Shown here in pieces: positions 19,191 through 28,869 of a DNA stretch of 64,000 nucleotides. Source of the DNA: Bacillota bacterium (GTDB lineage Bacteria; Bacillota_I; Bacilli_A; RF39; UBA660); contig SVAL01000009.1 in NCBI GenBank assembly GCA_015059405.1, positions 1 to 64,000 on the forward strand. The letters run 5' to 3'. The stretch's first letter is position 1; each line of letters opens with the position of its first letter. The notes under the pieces are model-generated. The model worked only from the letters and a program-made list of their open reading frames with translations, was not told the origin of the DNA and did no database searches. Made by a program: the position numbers and the translations under genes.

Positions 19191-20402
19191 TTATCTAAAT
19201 ATAGGTAATAAAATATTTACAGTAGTTCCTTCATTTTTTACTGATTCATAAATTATTTTTCCATTATGTTTATTAATAATATTTTTAGAAAAATTAGTTC
19301 CAATTCCCATTCCATTATATTTGTTTGAATATCCATTACCTAATTTATTAATATCTTCAATCCCACAACCATTGTCTTTTACGCATATACAAACATCTTT
19401 TTTAGTTATATAACTATTTATTTCAATTCTTAAGTTTTTATTTTTAGATTCTACACTGTTTTTTAATACATTTATTAGAACTTGTTTTAATTTTTCATAA
19501 TCTCCTAAAATATAAACATCATCGTCTATGTACTCTACTCTATATTTGATTTTATTTTTTTTAAATAATTCTTCTAGTGTATCTGTAACATCTTCTAATA
19601 AAATATTAATATCTAGTATCTCATAATTTAATTTGTCTTTTGATACACTTAATCCATCTTGTATCATTTCTATTGATCTATTTATTTCTTTTCTTATTAT
19701 TTTTAAATATTCTTCTTTTTTATTGTTTTTCTTTAACATATCTAAATAACCTTTTGTTATACATAAAGAATTTTTTAGTTCGTGAGTAATTGCGCATAAA
19801 TAATTTCTAATATTTTCTTGATTTTCTAATTTTACAGTTATTTCATCTATTAGAGTTAAACTAATTTTTTTACTAATTAAGTAATTAAAAGTAAAAGATA
19901 TTAAGTAATAACTAGTAACTATAAATATTAAATAAATCATATTAACATTAAAATCATTACTATAATATTTAGAAAATACATAAAAAGATAAAAAGAATGA
20001 TCTTATTATGATAAATCTATTTATATATATATTAATTAATTGTTCTTTTCTTTTTGAAATTATATACGTTAGAAAATATATAAAATATTCTAATATTAAT
20101 AAATATATACTTATATTAAAATAATAATTATTAATAAATACTAATATCAAGGAAATAAATATAATAAATAATTTATTTCCTTTTATATAATTAAATATTA
20201 ATGGAATTGGTATAAATAATGCTAATTCTAAAAAGTTTTTATTTGAAAATACCATTAATAGAATTATTGATACAATAGATAGTAAATAAAAATAATATTT
20301 TTCTTTTTTATTATCTAATACATATATTTTTAATATTAAATATATTAGATATGGAAATAATACTAGCATTAAATTTAAAATTATATTATAAAAAAAACTC
20401 AT
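19191..20402 (-). CDS. orphan sensor histidine kinase
   Basis: Multi-TM N-term; H-box 'CAITHELKNSLCITKGYL'; 'VLINVLKNSVES', 'VKDNGCGIEDINKLGNGYSNKYNGMGIGTNFSKNII'. Confidence 0.92.
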   Translation of the reverse strand: MSFFYNIILNLMLVLFPYLIYLILKIYVLDNKKEKYYFYLLSIVSIILLMVFSNKNFLELALFIPIPLIFNYIKGNKLFIIFISLILVFINNYYFNISIYLLILEYFIYFLTYIISKRKEQLINIYINRFIIIRSFFLSFYVFSKYYSNDFNVNMIYLIFIVTSYYLISFTFNYLISKKISLTLIDEITVKLENQENIRNYLCAITHELKNSLCITKGYLDMLKKNNKKEEYLKIIRKEINRSIEMIQDGLSVSKDKLNYEILDINILLEDVTDTLEELFKKNKIKYRVEYIDDDVYILGDYEKLKQVLINVLKNSVESKNKNLRIEINSYITKKDVCICVKDNGCGIEDINKLGNGYSNKYNGMGIGTNFSKNIINKHNGKIIYESVKNEGTTVNILLPIFR

Positions 20403-20423
20403 ATTTTACCTTCTTTCAAGATA

Positions 20424-20457
20424 AGTATATGAGTTTAATTTGTCGAATTTTGTCGAA
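20424..20457 (-). promoter_or_regulatory. tandem Spo0A boxes with candidate -10 upstream of the histidine kinase gene
   Basis: Plus strand TTTGTCGAATTTTGTCGAA: TGTCGAA at 20441-20447 and 20451-20457; minus-strand TATACT at 20424-20429. Confidence 0.65.
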
Positions 20458-20474
20458 TTATGTATTTTTTTAGA

Positions 20475-20795
20475 TTATTTTAGTTCATCTATATATTTTT
20501 TTAATTGTTTAGATTCACTACCTAAAATTATTTTTAATTGATTATCTATTTCTACAATACCTTTAGCACCTAGTTTTTGAATTGCTTCTTTATTAACAAT
20601 AGATACATCTTTTAATGTTACTTTAAATCTAGACATATTTGTTTCTGTAGAAATAATATTATCTTTTCCACCTAAATAGTCAACTAGTTTATTCAACTCT
20701 AGATGTGCATCTTTTTTACCAGCTTTTAATACCGCTAATAAAACGATTAAAAGTATAACCCCTATTATAATATATTGTAATTGCATATTCATCAC
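20475..20795 (-). CDS. membrane-anchored PTS EIIB (glucose-family)-like domain protein, catalytic Cys absent
   Basis: N-term TM; 'LVDYLGGKDNIISTETNMSRFKVTLKD...LGAKGIVEIDNQLKIILG'. Confidence 0.8.
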   Translation of the reverse strand: MMNMQLQYIIIGVILLIVLLAVLKAGKKDAHLELNKLVDYLGGKDNIISTETNMSRFKVTLKDVSIVNKEAIQKLGAKGIVEIDNQLKIILGSESKQLKKYIDELK

Positions 20796-20968
20796 TCTTT
20801 CTTTCGTACTATATAATTATACTATAAAATCTTAAAAATACAAACTTTTAATTTTCATGTAGAATTATTAAAATTTTTTTGAATATTATTTATTATGGGT
20901 GTTAATACAACACCAAGATTTAATTTATGAATATCTTATAATAGAAATATGAAGAAAGGAGAATAATT

Positions 20969-21379
20969 ATGTGTAATAATAACAATGATTGTTCATGCTT
21001 TAGTCGAATTATTGAAAGAATTATTGGATTACAACAACAAGGAGATGCTTGCTGTGATTTAGGTGGATGTGATAGACCTTTTTTAGGTAATACTGTTAAT
21101 GTTGTTTGTTTAAATACTAGACCTATTACTTTTTATGGTTGTAATGGTACAGGTTTTACATTCCCTTATACTTTAAATGGAGAAGATGGTACTAGTAATG
21201 TTTTTAGAGTAGAAAATTTAGATGAATGCTGTTGTAAATGTCGAGTACTTGCACCTAATCCTGATACTACTAATGCTCCAACTTTTCCTTATGTTGCTAC
21301 TGATGATTTCTTTACTATAAATTTACGTTGTGTTTGTGCTATTAAATGTTTAGGCGATACATACGTTAATGGAGTATAA
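20969..21379 (+). CDS. CotY/CotZ-like spore coat protein
   Basis: Cys-rich; 'FRVENLDECCCKCRVL' and 'TDDFFTINLRCVCAIKCL' match the CotY/CotZ pattern. Confidence 0.82.
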   Translation: MCNNNNDCSCFSRIIERIIGLQQQGDACCDLGGCDRPFLGNTVNVVCLNTRPITFYGCNGTGFTFPYTLNGEDGTSNVFRVENLDECCCKCRVLAPNPDTTNAPTFPYVATDDFFTINLRCVCAIKCLGDTYVNGV

Positions 21380-21380
21380 C

Positions 21381-21410
21381 AAAAGACCACTATTTGTGGT
21401 CTTTTCTTTT
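21381..21410. terminator. hairpin terminator between convergent genes
   Basis: AAAAGACCACTATTTGTGGTCTTTTCTTTT. Confidence 0.8.
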
Positions 21411-21653
21411 TATTGATTTAATATCTTTTAAATAAATAATATCTTTATTAGACGTTAAAATATGATCATTTAATTTAGATACTATTTTAGTTTCATATGT
21501 ACTATCCACTGTTTTTATTATGACTATATCATTAAAAATAATATCATCTTTAGAAAAGTTCCTATCACTTTCTTCTTTTTCAAAAGAATAGAATACATTT
21601 TTATTTGGACTTTGTACATTTGAATTTTTATACATTTCTGGTAGTTTTTTCAT
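21390..21653 (-). CDS. hypothetical small protein
   Basis: 87-aa ORF with plausible RBS. Confidence 0.5.
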   Translation of the reverse strand: MKKLPEMYKNSNVQSPNKNVFYSFEKEESDRNFSKDDIIFNDIVIIKTVDSTYETKIVSKLNDHILTSNKDIIYLKDIKSIKRKDHK

Positions 21654-21730
21654 TTTATCACCTACAATACATTTTATGTTTTTTAGATATAAAAATTACT
21701 TAATTTAACATAATAAATAATGGTGATGAA

Positions 21731-22840
21731 ATGAAAACGTTAAAAATAGATAAATTTATTTTTATTTCAATTATTATTTTTTATGTTATTAGTATTTTAT
21801 CCATAAAATCAGCTTCTATGTACTTATCAAGTAGTTTGGGTAACTTAGTTTTAAAACAAAGTATTTGGTATTTAATTGGGGTACTACTTATATTTATAAT
21901 ATTAAAATTAAATAATAATTTTTTTTATAATTATGCATTTCATATATATATAATTAACTGCTTATTATTACTTGGTCTTTTATTTTTTGCACCTTCTATT
22001 AATGGTAGTAAATGTTGGTATAATTTATTTGGTTTTAGTTTTCAACCAAGTGAGTTTATGAAAATAAGTTTAATTCTAGTATATAGTAGAATTTTAGGTG
22101 ATTTTAATAAGAAGAAAAAGATTAATTTTAAAGTAGAGATTTCTTTATTAATTAAAATATTTTTTATTCTATTAATACCTAGTATTTTAACTTTTTTAGA
22201 ACCTGATACTGGTGCGATTATTATATATCTAATTATCACTTTATTTTGCTTATTTATAAGTAAGATTAGAATTAGATGGTTTATTATTTTATTTGGGATG
22301 ATTCTATTATTTTTAGTTTTATTTTTTTATTTTTATTTTTTTCAACAAGATTTGTTTATTAGTCTTTTAGGAAATGATTTTTTTTATAGAATGGATAGAA
22401 TTATTAATTGGAAAAATGGTAGTGGTATACAACTTGAAAATAGTATGGCTGCGATTAGTGCGAGTGGTATGTTAGGATTTGGATTTAATTCTACTCCTAT
22501 TTATTTTCCTGAGGCTGGCACTGATTTTATATTTGGGGTTTTTGCGTCTAATTATGGTTTTTTAGGTAGTAGTTTATTAATAATATTTTTTATATTATTT
22601 AATATATATTTAATTAATTTATGTAATAAGAAGATTAGTTATATGGATAAGACTTTTATTATTGGACTAGTAGGTATTATTTTTTATCAACAAGTTCAAA
22701 ATATTTCTATGACTATAGGTCTTCTTCCAATTACTGGTATTACTCTACCATTTATTAGTTATGGTGGATCTAGTTTATTATCTTATATGATTTTAATTGG
22801 GATTGTTTTAAATATTACAAAAGAAAAAATGAGAAGTTAA
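21731..22840 (+). CDS. SEDS-family protein (FtsW/RodA/SpoVE)
   Basis: 'FQPSEFMKISLILV', 'LEPDTGAIIIYL', 'LPITGITLPFISYGGSSLLSYM'. Confidence 0.95.
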   Translation: MKTLKIDKFIFISIIIFYVISILSIKSASMYLSSSLGNLVLKQSIWYLIGVLLIFIILKLNNNFFYNYAFHIYIINCLLLLGLLFFAPSINGSKCWYNLFGFSFQPSEFMKISLILVYSRILGDFNKKKKINFKVEISLLIKIFFILLIPSILTFLEPDTGAIIIYLIITLFCLFISKIRIRWFIILFGMILLFLVLFFYFYFFQQDLFISLLGNDFFYRMDRIINWKNGSGIQLENSMAAISASGMLGFGFNSTPIYFPEAGTDFIFGVFASNYGFLGSSLLIIFFILFNIYLINLCNKKISYMDKTFIIGLVGIIFYQQVQNISMTIGLLPITGITLPFISYGGSSLLSYMILIGIVLNITKEKMRS

Positions 22841-22847
22841 TCTCATT

Positions 22848-25800
22848 TTATTTTTTTCTTGTATGTGTTGTTTTACTTGGTGGTAAAACCCCAAAGTTAA
22901 TATGGAGTTTTTTTAAGACTTTTATTATTGGTTCCGGTATTGGAATTGATTTTTTTGTAGTTTTAGTATTTGTATTTAAACTATTAATATAATTTTTCAT
23001 ATCAAGATTCTTTGGTAAAATAAATCTTTTATCAAACCAATTTGTTATATCAGTTTCCGTAATAGTTGGTTTATTTTTTATTTCTTCATGTAAATCATAT
23101 TTTATATAATTATATAAAGTTGGAAGTCCTTCATTACTAACCCCATCTTTTGCAAATCCTGGTGTTTTAATCAACTGTTCTGGTTTTATTTTGTCTAGAT
23201 TTATTTTCTCTTTTAAAGTTAGACCAGGATTAGTTAAAATAGTATGAGAAATTGTTGCATTATATTTATCGCTATTTATATATTCATGAACTTTTTCTTC
23301 TATATCTTTAGAAAATCCTACCATATGAACAGAAAAACTTTCATTAAAAGTTCTACTATAACAAACTAATATCGGCTGATAATCTATGATTTCATTTTTA
23401 TCATTACGAACTGGTTGTCTTTGAACTTCAACTATATATCCATTTCTTTTATAAAAATCATATTTTTGGTCTTCAGTCATATCTATAAAATTATTAATGT
23501 TTAACTCAGTCAAAGTCTTTTTCATTAACTCTTCAGCGATTATTTGTTTTGTTTCAAAGAATAATTTTCTTTGCATTGCAAGTATTCTTATTTTTTCTAG
23601 ATTAGTTTCATTTAATACACCTTTATTTTTTAACTCTAATAATATTTGTAAGTGTTTAGTTATTGCATCTCCATTTTTATATTTTATATCTTTTTCTTCT
23701 TGTTCTGGTACAATGCGTTTAAAATGACTAACTATTTCATAGTTAAGAATTTTATTTTTTATTAAACTAATACCATTTCTAATAATTTTATGTAAGAAGT
23801 TAACATTTCCAAGTTCTATTCTATTAGATACTTTTCTTTGAACTTTATTAGTAGCATCTTCACCTACTCCAATAAATTTTAAAGTATCTTCTAAATTAAT
23901 ACCATTATTCATTAATTCATTAATAGATTTAATTGCCTTAGTTAAATTACTATATTCTTCTTCAGTATCAATTAATCTTTTATCTATTAAGTCAATTCTT
24001 AAATGTTTTTCATTAATACTATGAGCTAATTTATTTAAATTATATAAAGAATATAATAGTCTATCGTGACTAGCAATAGATGTATTTATATCAAATATTT
24101 TTTTTGATGTTGATTCTATTTTATCTTTTTTATTATATTGTAAAATATATTCACTATTACTTCTCATATAAAAATCTACTAGTCTTAAGAAATTATTTAA
24201 ACTATTATCTTGGTTATCTTTTAAATATTCCTTCATAACTAGTTCTATTTGTTGTAAATATTCTTTATTATCTTTTTCTGGTAATTTAGGTATACCTATT
24301 TTATTATTTAAAAATTCGAATAGATGATTATCACTATAACTATATATAGAAGATAGATTATTTAAATTTGTACCTAATCTTGAATTTAATTTTTTTATTT
24401 CTTCTAGATTGTCTTGTTCTTGTTTTGTATGAACAATACCTTTTTGTTCTTCTAAATAATAATCTTTAATTTTTCCAGTTAAATTATTTCTTATTGTCTT
24501 AATTATATTTATTTGTTTTGTTGTTTCTTCTGAATCAAATAAATATCCACATTTTCTAGCAAAGCAAGAGTTTTCTGACTGTAAATCATCACTATAACGA
24601 AGAGCATCAAAACTATATGGATCTATTTGCAACATAAATTTTACATGACTATCATTTTTAAATATTGTTGTTAAATCAGATCCTTTTTTTAGTACTTCAT
24701 TAAAATCTAAAGACTTCATTTTTGTTTTTAAATCTGTATATAAAATAATTTTACCTTTTCTATCAGTTGGTAAAACAACATCACTTGAATAACATAGTTC
24801 AATCGATGCATATAATAATCTTCCAACTATTTCATTTTTTAATAATACTGCGCGGTCTTTTTTATCTAAATTATTCCAATTCTTAATTGTGTATAAAGAA
24901 CTCATAAAAGTATTAAATGCACTTTTATCACTTATATCATCCATGGATTTTATAAAATCATCAAAATACTTAGAATTTATCCCTGTTAATTTTCGATAAA
25001 ATGATGTTTTTATTCCATTAAAGTTAGATGCATATATACCTTTAAATTCTATGTACTCAGCTTTGTCTTTTAGTTCTTTTTTAAAATTTTCATTATCTAC
25101 TTCTATTATATTTTCAAATTCTGATCTATTAAGCATTAACTTTATTTTTTTTAGTTTATCAGGAGTAATGTTTGTTAATAGTTTCATACCAGAAATATAT
25201 AATAAGTTATCTCTTATTTCCAATCTATTTTTGTCGTTAGGTTCAAATACTAAACGACTAAAAAGTTCTGGGAGATGCTTATTTTGATTATAATATTTAT
25301 TTAAATAATTAATTATTATATCTTTTTGTTCTTCTAAAGATTTGCCTTCAATATTTAAAGTATCAGTATCAAAGAATAATTTTTTTAATTCACTACTAGG
25401 AAGTATTTTTTGTTCAATTAAATAATTAAAGTTTTCAATCGTTGTTTCTATATCGTAACCTAATAATACAGAATTATTGATAATAAAATTTGATATTTCT
25501 TCATCTTTCATTCCAATTTTTCTTAATGATTCTAAGTTAGTTCTAAAGTTTGTTAAATTTAATTTATTCCAAAAATCAGTTTTTAGTTTATCTTCTGGAA
25601 TACCCCAAATAATATTTTGTAAAACTAAACTGTCATCTTTATTCCCTAAATCGATTCCATTAATCCATATTTCATTTTTTTTATAAAAGTTTATATCACT
25701 AACAAATTTCTTAATTGGCAAACCTTTGACACAATAATATTTTGCATCACTACAATTATACAAATGAGTTGACAATCTTTTGATTTCAATTGGAACGTTT

Positions 25801-26564
25801 ATTTTTTCAATTGGACATCCTTTAAAAGCATCTTTTTCAATTATTTTCAAATTTAAACCAATTGTTATTTCTTTTAGATTAGTACAATTTAAAAATGCTT
25901 CTTTTGCTATTGCTTCTAAAGATGTTGGAATAGATGTTAAACCTGTACATCCTTCAAAAGCTCTAGGACCTACTTCTTTTAAGTCTGGTAGTTCTTTAAT
26001 ACTGGTACATCCTTTAAAAACTAAAGATACTACTTTTTTCATATTTTTAGGTACATTTTCTAAATTGATACAATCCATGAATGCTCCTGGTGCTACTATA
26101 GTTCTATCTAAAAAATTAGGTAAATATCTAAGATTAGTACAACCAGCAAAAGCATATTTTTCTATTTGTGATAAGTGTTCTAACTCTTCAAATGTTATAT
26201 ATCCTCTACAATTTCGAAAAGCATTTTCTCTAATTTGAGATATATTTTTAGTTAATCTAATATCTGCTTTACAATCTTTGAAAGCATTTTCACGTATTAT
26301 TCTTATACTTTTAGGTAGTCTTATGGTCATTCCTCGTGTTGTATTTAAAAAGATTGGGGCATTTTCTCCAATTTCAGTAACTCCACTTGGAATATGAATA
26401 TCTTTTTTATTTCCATGATATCCTTTTAAAGCAACGTATCTACGACTTGGTGTAGTTTCACCATGAAGATAACTAGCTTTTAAGTCATGTTCAAAAGTAC
26501 TTACAATATCAAATTCTGGTTTAAATTGATCGAAATGTTTTTGATCAAGTTTCATTGTATCCAT
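22848..26564 (-). CDS. 1238-aa protein with N-terminal BspA-type (LRR_5) repeats and long helical C-terminal region; no signal peptide
   Basis: Repeats 'IRENAFKDCKADIRL', 'IEKYAFAGCTNLRYLP', 'VGPRAFEGCTGLTSIP', 'IAKEAFLNCTNLKEI'. Confidence 0.85.
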   Translation of the reverse strand: MDTMKLDQKHFDQFKPEFDIVSTFEHDLKASYLHGETTPSRRYVALKGYHGNKKDIHIPSGVTEIGENAPIFLNTTRGMTIRLPKSIRIIRENAFKDCKADIRLTKNISQIRENAFRNCRGYITFEELEHLSQIEKYAFAGCTNLRYLPNFLDRTIVAPGAFMDCINLENVPKNMKKVVSLVFKGCTSIKELPDLKEVGPRAFEGCTGLTSIPTSLEAIAKEAFLNCTNLKEITIGLNLKIIEKDAFKGCPIEKINVPIEIKRLSTHLYNCSDAKYYCVKGLPIKKFVSDINFYKKNEIWINGIDLGNKDDSLVLQNIIWGIPEDKLKTDFWNKLNLTNFRTNLESLRKIGMKDEEISNFIINNSVLLGYDIETTIENFNYLIEQKILPSSELKKLFFDTDTLNIEGKSLEEQKDIIINYLNKYYNQNKHLPELFSRLVFEPNDKNRLEIRDNLLYISGMKLLTNITPDKLKKIKLMLNRSEFENIIEVDNENFKKELKDKAEYIEFKGIYASNFNGIKTSFYRKLTGINSKYFDDFIKSMDDISDKSAFNTFMSSLYTIKNWNNLDKKDRAVLLKNEIVGRLLYASIELCYSSDVVLPTDRKGKIILYTDLKTKMKSLDFNEVLKKGSDLTTIFKNDSHVKFMLQIDPYSFDALRYSDDLQSENSCFARKCGYLFDSEETTKQINIIKTIRNNLTGKIKDYYLEEQKGIVHTKQEQDNLEEIKKLNSRLGTNLNNLSSIYSYSDNHLFEFLNNKIGIPKLPEKDNKEYLQQIELVMKEYLKDNQDNSLNNFLRLVDFYMRSNSEYILQYNKKDKIESTSKKIFDINTSIASHDRLLYSLYNLNKLAHSINEKHLRIDLIDKRLIDTEEEYSNLTKAIKSINELMNNGINLEDTLKFIGVGEDATNKVQRKVSNRIELGNVNFLHKIIRNGISLIKNKILNYEIVSHFKRIVPEQEEKDIKYKNGDAITKHLQILLELKNKGVLNETNLEKIRILAMQRKLFFETKQIIAEELMKKTLTELNINNFIDMTEDQKYDFYKRNGYIVEVQRQPVRNDKNEIIDYQPILVCYSRTFNESFSVHMVGFSKDIEEKVHEYINSDKYNATISHTILTNPGLTLKEKINLDKIKPEQLIKTPGFAKDGVSNEGLPTLYNYIKYDLHEEIKNKPTITETDITNWFDKRFILPKNLDMKNYINSLNTNTKTTKKSIPIPEPIIKVLKKLHINFGVLPPSKTTHTRKK

Positions 26565-26641
26565 ACCATCATCTACCTTACTATATTTAGTATAACAAAT
26601 AGAACTTATTTTTTCTATTTATTTAAGTAATTTTGCAATAT

Positions 26642-26672
26642 AAAAAGTCTATTTTTAAAATAGACTTTTTAT
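26642..26672 (-). terminator. terminator
   Basis: AAAAAGTCTATTTTTAAAATAGACTTTTTATTTT. Confidence 0.75.
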
Positions 26673-26684
26673 TTTTTATATTTA

Positions 26685-27683
26685 TTAATTTATTATATCA
26701 CCAGTTAAATAAACTACATTATTTGGCATTGCATGATAAAATTTATTTGCTTTATTCATTGGTGTACTAGCAGTTACATTTACTGCATCATTACCAACTG
26801 GTGCTGTAAAACTATTATCATTATAAGATACAGTACCATTATCATTTATATAGAATTTATTATCAGTATTATATTTAGAAGAAATAAATTCTCCCCATGT
26901 CATACCTTTTTCATAAGTAAGTGTTACATAAATAGAAAGTGTATCTGGACTATACATATTTACTGTTTCTACAATAGTTTCGTCTTTTGGTGGTTCTGGT
27001 GTTGGAGTTTCTTCTACTGGTGGGGTTGTTTCTCCCGAATTATTATTGCTATTATTACTATCTTCTACTGATGCATAATTATCACCTTTTTGTTGTAGTG
27101 TACATGTTGTTTTACCATTTCCTACTTCTCCTTCTTTTAAAGCAGTTAATACAACTAAATCAGTTGAACTATTTACATTAAATCCACTCCATTTATCAGT
27201 AGTTGTTATAGTAGTTATTTTCCCATTTGTAGGTCTAGATAATTTTAATCCAGTTTGGATTTGTTTTCCTTGTTCATTTAACTTTGCTTGACTAGTTGGA
27301 TATAATCCATATCCAGCACTATCTTTAAATGTATACCCATAAGTATATGATGATGTATCATCATTATATTGTACAAGTACATACGCCCAGTATGCATCAT
27401 TTGCATGCAACCAATGCCCAAATGGATTTGTTCCACCACGTTCTAGTGCTATACATTCTATTGGTACTGCATACACTGTATTATATCCAGTAAATGTATA
27501 GGTAAGATCATTTACTTCATTTACAGCTGCTGATATGTAATTACCAATAGTTGATACAACTGTTTTCTTTCTTGACTGTGTTATATATTTAGTTACACTT
27601 GGTATTGCTATTGCCATAAGTAAACCTAATATTACTATTACTGCAAGTAACTCAATAAGCGTAAAACCTTTTTTATTCTTCAT
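26685..27683 (-). CDS. type IV pilin/pseudopilin-like protein
   Basis: 'MKNKKGFTLIELLAVIVILGLLMAIAIPSVTKYI' prepilin processing/methylation motif. Confidence 0.9.
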   Translation of the reverse strand: MKNKKGFTLIELLAVIVILGLLMAIAIPSVTKYITQSRKKTVVSTIGNYISAAVNEVNDLTYTFTGYNTVYAVPIECIALERGGTNPFGHWLHANDAYWAYVLVQYNDDTSSYTYGYTFKDSAGYGLYPTSQAKLNEQGKQIQTGLKLSRPTNGKITTITTTDKWSGFNVNSSTDLVVLTALKEGEVGNGKTTCTLQQKGDNYASVEDSNNSNNNSGETTPPVEETPTPEPPKDETIVETVNMYSPDTLSIYVTLTYEKGMTWGEFISSKYNTDNKFYINDNGTVSYNDNSFTAPVGNDAVNVTASTPMNKANKFYHAMPNNVVYLTGDIIN

Positions 27684-27780
27684 AACTTCACTTCCTATTC
27701 TAAGTTCATTCTATCATTCTACATTCTTATTATCAATAATTTATAGTTAAAGTTTTTAATCTTTACAAAAAAAGAAGATA

Positions 27781-28791
27781 TTAATCTTCCTTATAAATAG
27801 ATTCATATACTTCTTTTAATTGTTTACCTACATTTTTTAAATCTCTTTCTTCGGCTAGTTTATATGAATGCTTTGCTACTGATTTAATTTTTTTATTAAA
27901 GAAATCTTTAATTTTCTTTTCAAATTCATCTACATCTTTTGCTTTATGAACATTTTTTCCATCTTCTAACCAACCTTCGAATATTGGTATATCTCTAATA
28001 ATAGCATCTGTTTCACAGGCACATGCTTCAATTATTGGTATTCCTTCTGTTTCTTCTAAAGTTGGGAATAAGTAAAGGTCACATCCATTCATAGCCCCTC
28101 TTATTACATCTCTTTCTACATATCCAGCAAAAGTAAGATTATCTAATTTAGTATTTACAGCATCTCTTACTGGTTTTGTTGCAGCAGCAAGAGGAGAATA
28201 TCCAAACCAAATAAATTTGTATTCAGGAAGACGTTTTGCAAGTTCTACAAAGTCTACTATTCCTTTTCTTTCTATATATAGTCCTATACCAATGATTACT
28301 TTTTCATCTTTTTTAATATTATAGTCTTTTCTAAATTTTTCTCCTAATTTCTTATCTTTTTTAAAAAACTCTATTTCTATACCATTAGATATTGCATATA
28401 TCTTTTTATTTTCTAAACCTTTATACCCTTCTAATAATCTTTTAGAATATGGAGTTGGTGTTACTATTACATCACCTAGACTATAACATTTAATTAACCA
28501 TTTTTTAAATAAAGGAGATATTTGTCTACAAAAAATAAATCCATCTTTAAAATCTTCTTCAGTAGAATGAGCATGATATACTATTTTTTTACCTTTTTTC
28601 TTAGCTTTTTTTGCTAAAAAGTATGATTTTGGAAAATAAGTATTTATATGTAAAATATCATAATCATCTTTTGGATCTAATGTATATTCAATATTTTCAT
28701 ATTCTAAAGCTTTTTGTTGATGTTTTATTGCTTTACCTAATCCACTCTTTCCGACTGTTTTTAATCCTTCTGTATATAAAAGTACTTTCAT
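27781..28791 (-). CDS. GT4-family glycosyltransferase (glycolipid synthase-like)
   Basis: 'GLGKAIKHQQKAL', 'IVYHAHSTEEDF', 'YAISNGIEIEFF', 'LFPTLEETEGIPIIEACACE'. Confidence 0.88.
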   Translation of the reverse strand: MKVLLYTEGLKTVGKSGLGKAIKHQQKALEYENIEYTLDPKDDYDILHINTYFPKSYFLAKKAKKKGKKIVYHAHSTEEDFKDGFIFCRQISPLFKKWLIKCYSLGDVIVTPTPYSKRLLEGYKGLENKKIYAISNGIEIEFFKKDKKLGEKFRKDYNIKKDEKVIIGIGLYIERKGIVDFVELAKRLPEYKFIWFGYSPLAAATKPVRDAVNTKLDNLTFAGYVERDVIRGAMNGCDLYLFPTLEETEGIPIIEACACETDAIIRDIPIFEGWLEDGKNVHKAKDVDEFEKKIKDFFNKKIKSVAKHSYKLAEERDLKNVGKQLKEVYESIYKED

Positions 28792-28869
28792 TTTTATCAC
28801 CTATTTTTATTATAACATAAATAATTTTACTTTTTTGATTTTATTATTTATAATTAATTTGGTGATAAT

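Noticed and set aside
25780-26238. Plus ORF 152 aa
   Set aside because: Antisense of the regular LRR repeats in 22848-26564; repeat periodicity keeps the opposite frame open.
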